A stretch of 64,000 bases of DNA from Opacimonas sp014872805. GTDB lineage: Bacteria; Pseudomonadota; Gammaproteobacteria; Enterobacterales; Alteromonadaceae. Positions 45,276-54,320 of the stretch are shown piece by piece (positions within the stretch are counted from its first letter, which is position 1; the number at the start of each line of letters is the position of its first letter). A model generated the notes under the pieces. That model was not told where the DNA came from. It saw only the letters and a program-made list of their open reading frames with translations, and ran no database searches. The translations under genes and the position numbers were made by a program. The stretch spans positions 62,001-126,000 of the forward strand of contig WKFN01000014.1 of assembly GCA_014872805.1 (NCBI GenBank), in the 5' to 3' direction.

Positions 45276-46388
45276 TCAAAGCGCTTTACATTTTATGTAT
45301 GGCGCTTTTTTTTTGATGAATGACTCAGGCAATCTGAGCGTGGCGATGTTATTGTGATATAGAGATCCAAGGTAGAGGAAGTTGCCAGTGCGCACAGTCG
45401 TTGTGATTTGCGTATAGCCAGAGTCAGCTTGTAAATTGTGAACCACATTCCCTTTTGTATCCACGGCGATTGTCATCGCGTAATTGGATGAAGATTTTAA
45501 AAATGTCCTGGGCAATCCCCCAATCCACCTCCTCAACATTGGATAGGACGCAAGCTGAGTGATCAACGGGTCATTTAAACCGATGAGACTGATCCACAAA
45601 AATCCTTCATCGTCCAAAAACAGATTATCTGGCATCCCAGGTAAGTCGATAAAGGTCGATAGCTCATTACTTGCCAAATCGAGCGCAAGCACTCGAGAGC
45701 GGCCTGTTTCATTAATATATAAAATCGACTCGTCTGAATTTAAGGCAACGCCATTGGCAAAAAATAGCCCATCCACCAATAACTCCAAAGTATTTGTAGT
45801 TGCGCGATAGACAAAAATGCGCCCAGTATGACTCGCTTCAATGAAATCTAGGATGAAATCTTGATAACTAAAGCGTGTCGAAGCATCTGAAAAGTAAATA
45901 TCCCCATTATTCGCTATGACTAGATGGTCGGCAAAAAGCAAAGGTTTACCTTCGTACTCATTTGCTAGCACAGTCCATGATTTATCCTGTTCAAGCCGAA
46001 TTAACCCTTTATCGGCGTCTGCAACAACCAGACGTTGTTGTCGGTCAAAACGCATTCCCAGGGGGCGGCCTCTGCTATTAGCGATGAGTTCTGGTTGACT
46101 GGTATCGTAAGGAGGTAGGAGTTTAACGATATCGCCATTGGCTAGCCCTGTCCACAGTGCACCTTGGTCATCGAACGTGATGTCTTCAGGACCTTGACCG
46201 CATGGCTGACAAATCAGTTGATAGTTTGCTAGCTTGTTATTTGGTGCATAATGACTATCTAATGTCACAGCGCTTGATGGCTGCCAAACTTCTGGACGAA
46301 CAGGTGAGAGAGAATAGGGCAGTAAGAGCAATAACAGGATGCATCCTAAGATACATCCTGGGATGAGCCATCTATGATTGCGCATCAT
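45276..46388 (-). CDS. SMP-30/strictosidine synthase-like beta-propeller protein
   Basis: 370 residues with an N-terminal membrane anchor or signal (about 9-26, LIPGCILGCILLLLLLPYS) and a six-bladed propeller of the SMP-30/gluconolactonase/strictosidine synthase superfamily. Visible: GPEDITFDDQGALWTGLANG, GRPLGMRFDRQQRLVVADA, YFSDASTRFSYQDF, NGVALNSDESILYINETG and MPDNLFLDDEGFLWIS, one per blade. Bacterial members are lactonases or esterases of unclear substrate. Three bases separate it from the upstream AbgT gene, so the two are one operon. Confidence 0.85.
   Translation of the reverse strand: MMRNHRWLIPGCILGCILLLLLLPYSLSPVRPEVWQPSSAVTLDSHYAPNNKLANYQLICQPCGQGPEDITFDDQGALWTGLANGDIVKLLPPYDTSQPELIANSRGRPLGMRFDRQQRLVVADADKGLIRLEQDKSWTVLANEYEGKPLLFADHLVIANNGDIYFSDASTRFSYQDFILDFIEASHTGRIFVYRATTNTLELLVDGLFFANGVALNSDESILYINETGRSRVLALDLASNELSTFIDLPGMPDNLFLDDEGFLWISLIGLNDPLITQLASYPMLRRWIGGLPRTFLKSSSNYAMTIAVDTKGNVVHNLQADSGYTQITTTVRTGNFLYLGSLYHNNIATLRLPESFIKKKAPYIKCKAL
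45279..45315 (+). terminator. Intrinsic terminator after the TBDT gene
   Basis: AAAGCGC/GCGCTTT stem with additional TAC/GTA pairing in the loop, followed by a run of nine T. It overlaps the last codons of the opposing SMP-30-like gene. Confidence 0.8.
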
Positions 46389-46391
46389 GTG

Positions 46392-47936
46392 CTAAAAGCC
46401 TAATGGAATGCCAAAAGCAAAGAATCCAATAAGTAGTGTAGACCAGAAGATTAAGAACGTGATGGAATAGGGCAGCATGGTCACGATCATGTCACCAAAG
46501 GTGAGTTGCGGTTTGTATTTGCGCATGAAAGCCAATACGACACCTGAGTAAACCATCATAGGGGTAATGATGTTGGTGGATGAGTCTGCGACACGATAGG
46601 CCGCTGCAACCAGATCAGGCGTCATCTCGGGATTGACTTGATATAACATTGGGACAAAGATTGGCCCCAATAGCATCCACTTTGACGTGAGGCCTCCTAC
46701 GAATAAGTTGATAATAGCTGTGGTAAAGATAAAGCCAATGATCAATAGAATTGGGAACTGTTGTAAGCCAAGCGCTTGCAAGAAGCTTGCCCCTAAGTAC
46801 GTAATATAAGTGCCTAATCCCGAGTATCCTAATAAGCCCAGAAAGTTGTAACAGAAAAACGTCAACACCATGATATAGCCCATGGTATTGGATTGTTTGA
46901 TCATGGATTGAATGATGTCCATCAGTGAAGTAAACGTCTTGGCACCATAGCCATACGCACCCCCTGTCATTACGAAGACAAGCGTAATCAACAAAATGAT
47001 GTTATTGGTGAACGGTGTGACAGTATTACCCGCATCATCGGTAAAACTCGCCAGAGGTCCCATCGCCATGAAAATAACAATGGCCAATGACACAAATAAG
47101 CCCCATGATGCAAATTTTAGCCCCCTCGATTCTTCTGGCTTAACGGCAAAGTCCTGTAAATTCATCTCGGCAGGGACTTCGTATTCGTCATTAGCATAGC
47201 GTGGCACGATAAATCTATTCGTGACCCATGTGCCCAATACGACCAGTAAAAATGTGGATGCTAGAATGAAAAAGTAATGCATGGTCGCAGGGACTAACGC
47301 CGTTCCTTCTACAGTGGTAAAGGGCACCCCTTGGCTTTCAGCAAAAATCTTAGCATTCATGCCAATGATCACATCCACTGGCGTTGCAGGGATCAAATTG
47401 GCACTGAAGCCTGCTGAGACGCCAGCAAACGCGGCCGCCATTCCTATGATTGGGTGTTTGCCTAAACCAGCAAAGAGTAAGCCTGCAAGCGGGATCAAAA
47501 TCAAATAGCCAGCATCGGTCGCAATGGAGGACATAATGCCCAAAAAGACCAAAGAAGGAATAAGGAGTTTTTCTGGCAAGCGATTGCCGAGCTTTTTGAT
47601 GAGGGTCGCAAATAAGCCTGAGTATTCCGCGACGCCGACTCCAAGCATAACAATTAAGATTACCCCCAAAACCCCGCCTCCAAAGGCCAGCCAGTTCGCT
47701 ACCAAGGCATTATCAAATAACCAAACGACATGTTCGCTTTCTGCCATATTTTTGATGGTATGAGTAATAGTAGAGCCATCGGCTGATTGGGTTTCGAAAG
47801 TCAAACCGCCAATCAGGGCTGTTAATATAAAAGCGAAAACAAAAAAGTAGATAAAGATGATGATGGGATCTGGGATCTTTTGTCCGGCTTTTTCGATAAA
47901 TTGAATGATTTTGGATGGAGAAGTTTGCGTCGTCAT
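46392..47936 (-). CDS. AbgT family transporter
   Basis: 514-residue membrane transporter of the AbgT family (p-aminobenzoyl-glutamate uptake or sulfonamide/antimetabolite efflux). Hydrophobic segments run throughout. Family landmarks: KIPDPIIIFIYFFVFAF at the start, GLFATLIKKLGNRLPEKLL, SSIATDAGYLILIPLAGLLF, FAGVSAGFSANLIPATPVDV and GGLTSKWMLLGPIFVPMLY near the C terminus. Whether it imports folate breakdown products or exports drugs cannot be told. Confidence 0.93.
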   Translation of the reverse strand: MTTQTSPSKIIQFIEKAGQKIPDPIIIFIYFFVFAFILTALIGGLTFETQSADGSTITHTIKNMAESEHVVWLFDNALVANWLAFGGGVLGVILIVMLGVGVAEYSGLFATLIKKLGNRLPEKLLIPSLVFLGIMSSIATDAGYLILIPLAGLLFAGLGKHPIIGMAAAFAGVSAGFSANLIPATPVDVIIGMNAKIFAESQGVPFTTVEGTALVPATMHYFFILASTFLLVVLGTWVTNRFIVPRYANDEYEVPAEMNLQDFAVKPEESRGLKFASWGLFVSLAIVIFMAMGPLASFTDDAGNTVTPFTNNIILLITLVFVMTGGAYGYGAKTFTSLMDIIQSMIKQSNTMGYIMVLTFFCYNFLGLLGYSGLGTYITYLGASFLQALGLQQFPILLIIGFIFTTAIINLFVGGLTSKWMLLGPIFVPMLYQVNPEMTPDLVAAAYRVADSSTNIITPMMVYSGVVLAFMRKYKPQLTFGDMIVTMLPYSITFLIFWSTLLIGFFAFGIPLGF

Positions 47937-48006
47937 ATTATTGTTTTGTGATGTTTTTGTTTAATAAACCAAAAATGACAACAAACTGCAACTGTTACTG
48001 CTGAGA

Positions 48007-48603
48007 TTAAGGTTGTTTAACCTGTATTTGCCGGTTGCGACACCAGTCGATAAAAGCGGATTCGTGCGCACATGGAACGCTGGCGCAAATTTGCACACTT
48101 TGCGTGTACACGACCTCTTGAATCAATATGTTTAGCTTTTGTGCTTGCTGACGTAGCCATGGTTCTTGGTGAAACTCGCAAACGATATTAAATATATGGC
48201 GCTCGATAAATGGGGTGGTGTCAGCATGTTCGAGCACCAACTTGGTTGCTTGAGAATAAGCTCTTACCAAACCTCCAGCCCCAAGCTTGATACCCCCAAA
48301 ATACCGACTAATGACGATCATGACATCACCACATTCAGAGTGATTTAGCACATTAAGCATGGGTTTGCCTGCGGTGCCAGAGGGTTCTCCATCGTCATTG
48401 TAACCTTGATTATTTGGTTGTTGAGGTTCGCCTAATAAATATGCCCAGCAATGATGACGGGCATCGGGATAAGATGCTTTTTCTTTTGCTAATGCATCCA
48501 TTGCCTCAGCGCGTGAAGCAATGGGGTAGGCGGCTGCGTGAAACAGGCTTTTTTTGATTTCATACGTGTGAAATGCCGGCTCCGTGAGCTGTTGGTAAGT
48601 CAT
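48007..48603 (-). CDS. YigZ family (IMPACT) protein
   Basis: 198-residue member of the YigZ/IMPACT family. The N-terminal domain contains EIKKSLFHAAAYPI, HHCWAYLLG, YNDDGEPSGTAGKPML and VMIVISRYFGGIKLGAGGLV, the UPF0029 signature; a smaller C-terminal domain follows. Function in bacteria unclear; eukaryotic IMPACT modulates the GCN2 kinase. Co-directional with the FKBP gene 9 bases upstream. Confidence 0.93.
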   Translation of the reverse strand: MTYQQLTEPAFHTYEIKKSLFHAAAYPIASRAEAMDALAKEKASYPDARHHCWAYLLGEPQQPNNQGYNDDGEPSGTAGKPMLNVLNHSECGDVMIVISRYFGGIKLGAGGLVRAYSQATKLVLEHADTTPFIERHIFNIVCEFHQEPWLRQQAQKLNILIQEVVYTQSVQICASVPCAHESAFIDWCRNRQIQVKQP

Positions 48604-48612
48604 TTAAATAGG

Positions 48613-49083
48613 CTACTCAATACCTAATAACTCAACTTCAAAAATCAGGGTTGAACCAGGTTCGATTTTACCGGCGGCATTGTTGCCATAGGCTAGTTCA
48701 GGCGGGATGAAGAATCTGAATTTGTCGCCCACCACCATCAGCTGGACACCCTCCGTCCAACCTGGAATAACGCGATGCAATGGGAAGCTAATGGGCTGGC
48801 CACGCTCGACTGAACTATCAAACACCACGCCATTGATCATGGTGCCGTGATAGTGCACTTTGACCGTATCTGAAGCTGTTGGGTTTTGTGTGCCGTCACC
48901 TTTGGTTAAAATTTCGTATTGCAAACCTGATGAGGTGGTTTGAATACCATCCTTGCTTTGGTTTTCTTGTAAAAACTGTTGGCCGATAACGAGGTTTTCA
49001 GCAGCGATTTTCTTGCTTTCCGAGCTTTTGTAAAACACGAATAAAACGACTAGGGCAATAATCCCAATGATGACAAACTTCAT
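48613..49083 (-). CDS. Membrane-anchored FKBP-type peptidyl-prolyl isomerase
   Basis: 156 residues: an N-terminal membrane anchor (about 3-20, FVIIGIIALVVLFVFY), a short linker and an FKBP domain (about 50-155) with TSSGLQYEILTKGDGTQNP, VKVHYHGTMINGVVFDSS, ISFPLHRVIPGWTEGVQLM and IPPELAYGNNAAGKIEPGSTLIF (active-site aromatic and Asp residues present). Resembles FkpA/FklB-type foldases acting in the periplasm. Confidence 0.93.
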   Translation of the reverse strand: MKFVIIGIIALVVLFVFYKSSESKKIAAENLVIGQQFLQENQSKDGIQTTSSGLQYEILTKGDGTQNPTASDTVKVHYHGTMINGVVFDSSVERGQPISFPLHRVIPGWTEGVQLMVVGDKFRFFIPPELAYGNNAAGKIEPGSTLIFEVELLGIE

Positions 49084-49180
49084 ATAATTCTCTTGGTTAA
49101 CTAATAGATTTGAAAATTGATTTATTATAACAGCTTATCTGTACATTTTGAGAAGTTCCGTTACAATACTCAACCTTAAG

Positions 49181-49257
49181 GCACCCTTAGCTCAGCTGGA
49201 TAGAGCGCGCCCCTCCGGAGGGCGAGGCCGCAGGTTCGACTCCTGCAGGGTGCTCCA
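49181..49257 (+). tRNA. tRNA-Arg (anticodon CCG)
   Basis: A 77-base cloverleaf: acceptor GCACCCT/AGGGTGC, D arm AGCTCAGCTGGATAGAGC, anticodon stem CGCCC/GGGCG with loop CTCCGGA (anticodon CCG, reads CGG), T arm GCAGG-TTCGACT-CCTGC, and an encoded CCA end. A -10-like TACAAT lies 14 bases upstream. Confidence 0.97.
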
Positions 49258-49297
49258 TAAACAACAAGAACCAGCCTTGTGCTGGTTTTGTTGTTTA
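49258..49297 (+). terminator. Terminator after tRNA-Arg
   Basis: TAAACAACAA-AACCAGC/GCTGGTT-TTGTTGTTTA hairpin with loop CTTGT directly after the CCA. A nearly identical hairpin recurs at 49490-49531. Confidence 0.8.
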
Positions 49298-49328
49298 TAG
49301 TCCTGTAGAAACGGAGAACCTGGGTTCG

Positions 49329-49469
49329 ACAAATTCGTAGGGAACGAATTTGAACTGCCGCAGGCAGGCCCGTAGGGCGAGTATCAGGACGATACGAGAA
49401 CAAATTCGTAGGGAACGAATTTGAACTGCCACAGGCAGGCCCGTAGGGCGAGTATCAGGATGATACGAG
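49329..49469. repeat. Two tandem copies of a 71-base hairpin-rich repeat
   Basis: Units at 49329-49399 and 49400-49469, differing at two positions (CCGCAGG/CCACAGG and GACGATAC/GATGATAC). Each unit contains four consecutive small inverted repeats: AAATTCG/CGAATTT, CTGCC/GGCAG, GCCC/GGGC and GTATC/GATAC. The array sits between GGTTCGAC, matching the tRNA T loop, and a copy of the tRNA 3' end. Confidence 0.9.
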
Positions 49470-49470
49470 T

Positions 49471-49489
49471 ACTCCTGCAGGGTGCGCCA
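49471..49489 (+). pseudogene. Remnant of a second tRNA-Arg 3' end
   Basis: ACTCCTGCAGGGTGCGCCA repeats the last 19 bases of tRNA-Arg at 49239-49257 with one change (CTCCA to CGCCA). The 5' half of this copy is missing, so it is not a functional tRNA. Confidence 0.88.
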
Positions 49490-49531
49490 TAAACAACAAA
49501 AACCAGCCTTGTGCTGGTTTTGTTGTTTTTT
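49490..49531 (+). terminator. Second copy of the tRNA-Arg terminator
   Basis: Duplicate of the hairpin at 49258-49297 with one substitution in the stem and a longer T run, ending at the stop codon of the opposing HAD gene. Confidence 0.8.
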
Positions 49532-50361
49532 CATAGATTAAAGCGCTCCCTAACAAATTGTGCTACCCCATCTTCATTGTGATGACCAATGACTTGAGTC
49601 GACATGGCTTTGATTTCATCAATGGCGTTTACCGGAGCGTAACATTCATCTGCAATCGCAAACATTGATGCGTCATTATCATTGTCCCCAAAACAAATAA
49701 TATTGGCGTCTTCGTATTTAGCTTTGACTTGTGCAATAGCACTGCCTTTTGAAGCAAAGCGATGATGAATATCTATCCACCAATGTTCATCAGACTCATG
49801 TGTTGGCCCAGAATACGCGATGAGTTCCTCAGTGTCATTTATTTGATGATACAACGATTTAACCTTTGTAGATGTGCCGATCATACTGATATTGGTAACG
49901 ACTACCTTTTCATCAATTTTGTGCAGAGGTTGCAAGCGAAATTCACACTTTTTTTCACAATATGCTAACCATATTTTCTCAATGGTCGTTTGGGGGACAG
50001 TATGAAAGATAAAGTGCTCGGGGAGTTGTTTGCCTTGCATGATACCGCTGACAAATGGAGTTAAATCCGATTGGTTGGCGAGTAACAGGATGGTTTCTAT
50101 GTCTTGGGAAGTCAGAATGTGGCTAAAATCTAGTTGTTCCTCTTGAGGATGCCATAAAGTTACGCCATTGGTGTAAATTTGCGATTGGGTCAATGGATGA
50201 TTTCCCAACACCTGTGTTGCGGATGCTAAAGTGCGCCCAGTTGCCACAGTGTAAGCAATACCATTCTTATCCAGTAGCAATAACGTATCGCGTGTGAAAC
50301 CACTCAACTCAGAAGATTGATTAAGCAAGGTGCCATCGAGGTCAAAAAAGATAAAGTCCAT
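49531..50361 (-). CDS. Cof-type HAD-IIB phosphatase
   Basis: 276-residue haloacid-dehalogenase-type sugar phosphatase of the Cof subfamily. Motif I FFDLDGTLLNQSS at the N terminus, motif II region YTNGVTLW, K in the SKGSAIAQVKAKY stretch and motif IV ICFGDNDNDASMFAIAD. The type IIB cap lies between. Such enzymes act on sugar phosphates or pyridoxal phosphate; the substrate is unknown. Confidence 0.9.
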   Translation of the reverse strand: MDFIFFDLDGTLLNQSSELSGFTRDTLLLLDKNGIAYTVATGRTLASATQVLGNHPLTQSQIYTNGVTLWHPQEEQLDFSHILTSQDIETILLLANQSDLTPFVSGIMQGKQLPEHFIFHTVPQTTIEKIWLAYCEKKCEFRLQPLHKIDEKVVVTNISMIGTSTKVKSLYHQINDTEELIAYSGPTHESDEHWWIDIHHRFASKGSAIAQVKAKYEDANIICFGDNDNDASMFAIADECYAPVNAIDEIKAMSTQVIGHHNEDGVAQFVRERFNL

Positions 50362-50410
50362 AGATTATTATTATTATTTTTACAAATTAACTTAACATAA
50401 CTGCAAGCAC

Positions 50411-50446
50411 AAAAAAAGCCAATGAGCGCGTAACTCATTGGCTTTT
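50411..50446 (-). terminator. Intrinsic terminator after acnB
   Basis: AAGCCAATGAG/CTCATTGGCTT stem (11 base pairs, loop 7), followed on the minus strand by seven T. Located 22 bases after the acnB stop. Confidence 0.88.
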
Positions 50447-50467
50447 ATTTCATTTATCAGTCAGTGA

Positions 50468-53266
50468 CTACACACGTACCGCAGGAATGATATCCGAACC
50501 TGCTACCGCCAAGTCTTCTTGAGGAGGCTGGAATGTTGTTAGGTCAACACCTGCTACCGCTTCTTGATACTCTGGTAACGTCGGGAAACGACCTAGGATA
50601 CAAGAAAGTACAACCATTGGCGTTGAACCAAGGAGTGATTCACCTTTCTTCTCATTGCTGTCTTCAACCACACGGCCTTGGAACAAACGAGTAGAAGTCG
50701 CAAGAACGGTATCACCTGGTTCTGCTTTTTCTTGGTTACCCATACATAGGTTACACCCTGGACGCTCTAGGTAAAGAATGTTGTCGTACTTAGTACGTGC
50801 TGCTTCTTTAGGATTCTCATCAGAGAATTCAAAGCCTGCGTATTTTTGTAGGATATCCCAATCACCTTCAGCTTTCAGCTCATCCACGATGTTGTACGTT
50901 GGTGGCGCAACCACTAGCGGTGCCTTAAAGCTGATAGGACCTTTTTGTTCAAGGTTGCGAAGCATAGCAGCGATGATCTTCATGTCGCCTTTGTGGACCA
51001 TACAAGAACCCACAAAGCCTAAGTCAACTTTACGGCCATCATAGTATGATACAGGACGAATCACGTCGTGCGTATAACGCTTGGAGACGTCTTCGTTGTT
51101 CACATCTGGATCAGCAATCATTGGCTCAACGATTGAGTCAAGGTCAACAACGACTTCTGCGTAGTACTTAGCATTGTCATCTGGTGCTAGTGCTGGTGCT
51201 TCGCCAGATTTCACTTCTGCAATACGCTTATCAGCAAGGTCGATTAGGCCTTGAAGCATCTTCGCTTCGTTATCCATACCCTTGTTGATCATGATTTGGA
51301 TACGTGACTTAGCCAGCTCTAAAGAAGCAATCAATGTCTCATCAGTAGAGATACAGATAGACGCTTTTGCTTTCATTTCAGCAGTCCAGTCAGTGAACGT
51401 AAACGCTTGGTCAGCTAAAAGCGTACCGATTTGTACTTCAATCACACGGCCTTGGAAGACGTTTTCGCCAGCAAACTGCTTAAGCATTTGTGCTTGTGTG
51501 GCGTGTACGATATCACGGAAGTCCATGTGCGGCTGCATGTTGCCTTTGAATGTCACTTTGACAGACTCAGGAATTGGCATCGCCGCTTCACCTGTCGCAA
51601 GTGCAAGCGCAACCGTACCTGAGTCAGCACCAAAAGCCACACCTTTGGACATACGCGTGTGCGAGTCACCGCCGATGATGATGGCGCGATCATCTACGGT
51701 GATGTCGTTCAATACTTTGTGGATGACATCAGTCATTGAGTGATAAACATGTTTAGGATCGCGTGCAGTGATCACACCAAACGCATTCATGAATGCCATC
51801 AATTTAGGTGTATTTGCTTTGGCTTTGTTATCCCAAACCGATGCTGTGTGACAGCCAGATTGGAATGCACCGTCAACGCTAGGAGAAATCTTAGAAGCAG
51901 CCATTGCTTCCAGTTCCTGACACGTCATTGGGCCAGTGGTATCTTGTGAGCCAACGATGTTGACTTTAACTCGTACGTCAGAACCTGTGTGCAGTGGCGT
52001 CGCGGATTTCACGCCGATCGCATTGCGGTTGAAGATTTTTTCAACGGCAGTAAGGCCTTGGCCTTCGATAGAAATTTCTTTAGATGGAGCGTATACCACA
52101 GGTGCTTCAATACCTAATGTTTCCGCTGCGAACGTTTGTAATTTCTTACCGAAAACAACTGCGTAAGAGCCACCCGCTTTCATGAATTCAACTTTTTGCG
52201 GAGTAAAGGCGTCAGAAACGTCTACTAACTCTTGGTCGCCCTTGTAAAGTTTCTTCGCTTTGGTATCGATGGTTAAAATCGTACCAGTTGCAACTGAGTA
52301 AGCTTCTTCTAATACTGGATCGCCATTTGCGTCACGCACGATTTCGCCGTTTTCGTCAGTCTTTTTCACCCAGTTTTTAAGGTCAAGACCGATACCGCCA
52401 GTTACACCAACCGTTGTTAAGAAGATTGGCGCGATACCGTTAGTACCTGCAACAACCGGCTTGTTGTTCACAAATGGGATGTATGGAGAAGTTTCTTCAC
52501 CGGCCCACAATGCGACGTTGTTCACACCAGACATACGCGAAGAGCCAACCCCCATGGTGCCTTTTTCAGCAATAAGCATCACTTTACAGTCAGGGTTGGC
52601 TTCTTTCATCGCTTTGATTTCTTGCTGAGCTTCAGGAGAAATCATGCATAAGCCGTGTAATTCCCGGTCAGCACGTGAGTGTGATTGGTTACCTGGAGAA
52701 AGTAAGTCAGTTGAAATGTCACCTTCCGCAGCGATATAAGTGATGACTTTGATCTTCTCAGGGATATCGTCAAGCTTAGTGAAGAACTCAGCATTCGCAT
52801 AGCTGGTTAATATGTCTTTGGCAATCGTATTACCCGCTGCGTTGGCTTCCGCTAAACGACTAGTATCTGCGTCATACAAGAATACTTGTGACTTTAATAC
52901 TTCGCCAGCTGCTGCTGCTTGTGGGTGGTCAGAAAGTGCAATATCAAGTAGTACTTCAACAGAAGGGCCGCCTTTCATATGAGAAAGTTGCTCAAGTGCA
53001 AATTCAGGCGTAATTTCAGCTACTTGTTGCTCACCTAATACGATGTCCTTCAAAAATGCAGCTTTAACACCTGCAGCTGGCGTCGTACCAGGCAATGTGT
53101 TGTAGATAAAGAAGTTGAGAGAAGCTTCGCGGTGCTCATTACCCGTATCTTTGATTTGTTCAATGATTTCTGACAACAATTCTGCGCTGTCAATTGGTTT
53201 AGGGTTTAGACCAAGTTCGTTTTTGCGAACGTCAATCTCTTTTAGATATTCAGAATAATAACTCAT
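50468..53266 (-). CDS. acnB: Aconitate hydratase B / 2-methylisocitrate dehydratase
   Basis: Fe-S enzyme of the TCA cycle that interconverts citrate and isocitrate. 932 residues, longer than E. coli AcnB (865). The HEAT-like N-terminal domain (about 1-160) is followed by the swivel domain (IAEKGTMGVGSSRMSGVNNV) and the catalytic core, with GGDSHTRMSKGVAFGADSGT and the cluster cysteines in GSCMVHKGDM and RPGCNLCMGNQ. Extra length includes a charged insert, KKTDENGEIVRDANGDPVLE, near residue 310. Monocistronic. Confidence 0.95.
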   Translation of the reverse strand: MSYYSEYLKEIDVRKNELGLNPKPIDSAELLSEIIEQIKDTGNEHREASLNFFIYNTLPGTTPAAGVKAAFLKDIVLGEQQVAEITPEFALEQLSHMKGGPSVEVLLDIALSDHPQAAAAGEVLKSQVFLYDADTSRLAEANAAGNTIAKDILTSYANAEFFTKLDDIPEKIKVITYIAAEGDISTDLLSPGNQSHSRADRELHGLCMISPEAQQEIKAMKEANPDCKVMLIAEKGTMGVGSSRMSGVNNVALWAGEETSPYIPFVNNKPVVAGTNGIAPIFLTTVGVTGGIGLDLKNWVKKTDENGEIVRDANGDPVLEEAYSVATGTILTIDTKAKKLYKGDQELVDVSDAFTPQKVEFMKAGGSYAVVFGKKLQTFAAETLGIEAPVVYAPSKEISIEGQGLTAVEKIFNRNAIGVKSATPLHTGSDVRVKVNIVGSQDTTGPMTCQELEAMAASKISPSVDGAFQSGCHTASVWDNKAKANTPKLMAFMNAFGVITARDPKHVYHSMTDVIHKVLNDITVDDRAIIIGGDSHTRMSKGVAFGADSGTVALALATGEAAMPIPESVKVTFKGNMQPHMDFRDIVHATQAQMLKQFAGENVFQGRVIEVQIGTLLADQAFTFTDWTAEMKAKASICISTDETLIASLELAKSRIQIMINKGMDNEAKMLQGLIDLADKRIAEVKSGEAPALAPDDNAKYYAEVVVDLDSIVEPMIADPDVNNEDVSKRYTHDVIRPVSYYDGRKVDLGFVGSCMVHKGDMKIIAAMLRNLEQKGPISFKAPLVVAPPTYNIVDELKAEGDWDILQKYAGFEFSDENPKEAARTKYDNILYLERPGCNLCMGNQEKAEPGDTVLATSTRLFQGRVVEDSNEKKGESLLGSTPMVVLSCILGRFPTLPEYQEAVAGVDLTTFQPPQEDLAVAGSDIIPAVRV

Positions 53267-53569
53267 CGTATGTAACGCCTTTTTTTAAATCCATTAATGA
53301 TTAACCCGCGGATTATATGAAAAAAGTGAGTCAATGCCCATAGGTAAGAGGTGTCATAATCATAATTCATGCTATGAATGGTTTGAAATCCTTTTATATC
53401 AAGGATTTATTACCACTATACCTTAGTTGTAATACCCTGTATGAGGATTACAAACAGCGACCTTGATTGTTTTGAAATGCATTGGCAAGCGGGTTTGTCG
53501 TTATTTGCTTCAACACATACGTCCATGAACTCGCGTTTATTGACAGTGGCACAAAATAGTCATCGTGAA
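53267..53569. other. Gene-free stretch upstream of acnB
   Basis: About 300 bases between the acnB start and the tpm stop, probably holding acnB promoters. The one structure I see is an inverted repeat AAATCCTT/AAGGATTT at 53386-53408. No ORF or RNA gene is recognisable. Confidence 0.5.
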
Positions 53570-54217
53570 TTACAAAGATTGTGCCCGATGTAATAAAAAT
53601 ATGATCTCTGATGCATCTGCTGAACCTTTCAACCCGTTAGGTAATGCCACAGATTCAAGCTGGTTAATCGTATATTGATTAGCATAATGTTTAGAGACTT
53701 CTGATGCAGTGATGCTAAATGGAGGGCCGCTCGCTTGGCTTGAATCATAGCTAAAGGTCACCAATAAAATTGGTGCGTGATTGCTTATCTTACTCAGTCT
53801 ATTAGTGTAGTTTTGTCTAATATCTAGCGGTAATGCCACCATAGCTGCTCGGTCATATATCGCGTCTATATGTCCAATAAGTGAAGCGTCGAGTGTGAAA
53901 AAATCCCCAACATACAAGCGAATGTTGTGAAACGAATAGCACTTATGATGCTCAGTTTGAGTGATTTCAGGGATAATGTCTCGCTCTACAAAAAATTGCT
54001 GAACGGCAGACTCATTCAGTTCCACGCCAATTACATCAAAACCTTGAGAAGCAATCCACTCTATATCGACGGCTTTACCACATAATGGCATGAACACTCG
54101 TGCGCCTTCATGGAGTGCTAACTGAGAAAAGTGCCTTGCCAGTAGCGCATTGACCTGACCTTCATGAAAGCCAATTTCTAGTTTTTCCCATTTCTCGTGC
54201 CAAAATTCATGATGCAT
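53570..54217 (-). CDS. tpm: Thiopurine S-methyltransferase
   Basis: 215-residue SAM-dependent methyltransferase of the TPMT family, which in bacteria acts on thiopurines, selenite or tellurite compounds. FWHEKWEKLEIGFHEGQVN at the start is diagnostic; SAM-binding FMPLCGKAVDIEWIASQGF and VIGVELNESAVQQFF follow, then DAIYDRAAMVALPLDIRQNY. Length typical (about 218). Ends upstream of the acnB region. Confidence 0.93.
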   Translation of the reverse strand: MHHEFWHEKWEKLEIGFHEGQVNALLARHFSQLALHEGARVFMPLCGKAVDIEWIASQGFDVIGVELNESAVQQFFVERDIIPEITQTEHHKCYSFHNIRLYVGDFFTLDASLIGHIDAIYDRAAMVALPLDIRQNYTNRLSKISNHAPILLVTFSYDSSQASGPPFSITASEVSKHYANQYTINQLESVALPNGLKGSADASEIIFLLHRAQSL

Positions 54218-54267
54218 ATCGACTCCATAGTGTGATCAAACTTAGCTTATATTACTACACAAAAAAT

Positions 54268-54297
54268 AAACCCCACACGATTTGTTATGTGGGGTTT
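54268..54297 (-). terminator. Intrinsic terminator after the prolyl oligopeptidase gene
   Basis: AAACCCCACA/TGTGGGGTTT stem with a 10-base loop; on the minus strand followed by ATTTTTTG. Located 24 bases after the stop at 54321. Confidence 0.85.
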
Positions 54298-54320
54298 GAG
54301 ATGATGCTTTTTGTGCTGCT

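Noticed and set aside
45276..47936. Folate-salvage cluster based on the AbgT name
   Set aside because: No abgA/abgB hydrolase genes adjoin; the partner is an SMP-30-like protein, so a folate role cannot be claimed.
49329..49469. CRISPR-like array
   Set aside because: Only two directly adjacent units with no spacers and with internal hairpins; it is a tandem repeat, not a CRISPR.
49176..49534. Two minus-strand ORFs (with RSRTCGLALRRGALYPAEL) over the tRNA-Arg and repeat region
   Set aside because: They are antisense translations of the tRNA gene and the tandem hairpin repeat, a common source of false proteins; they lack ribosome-binding sites.
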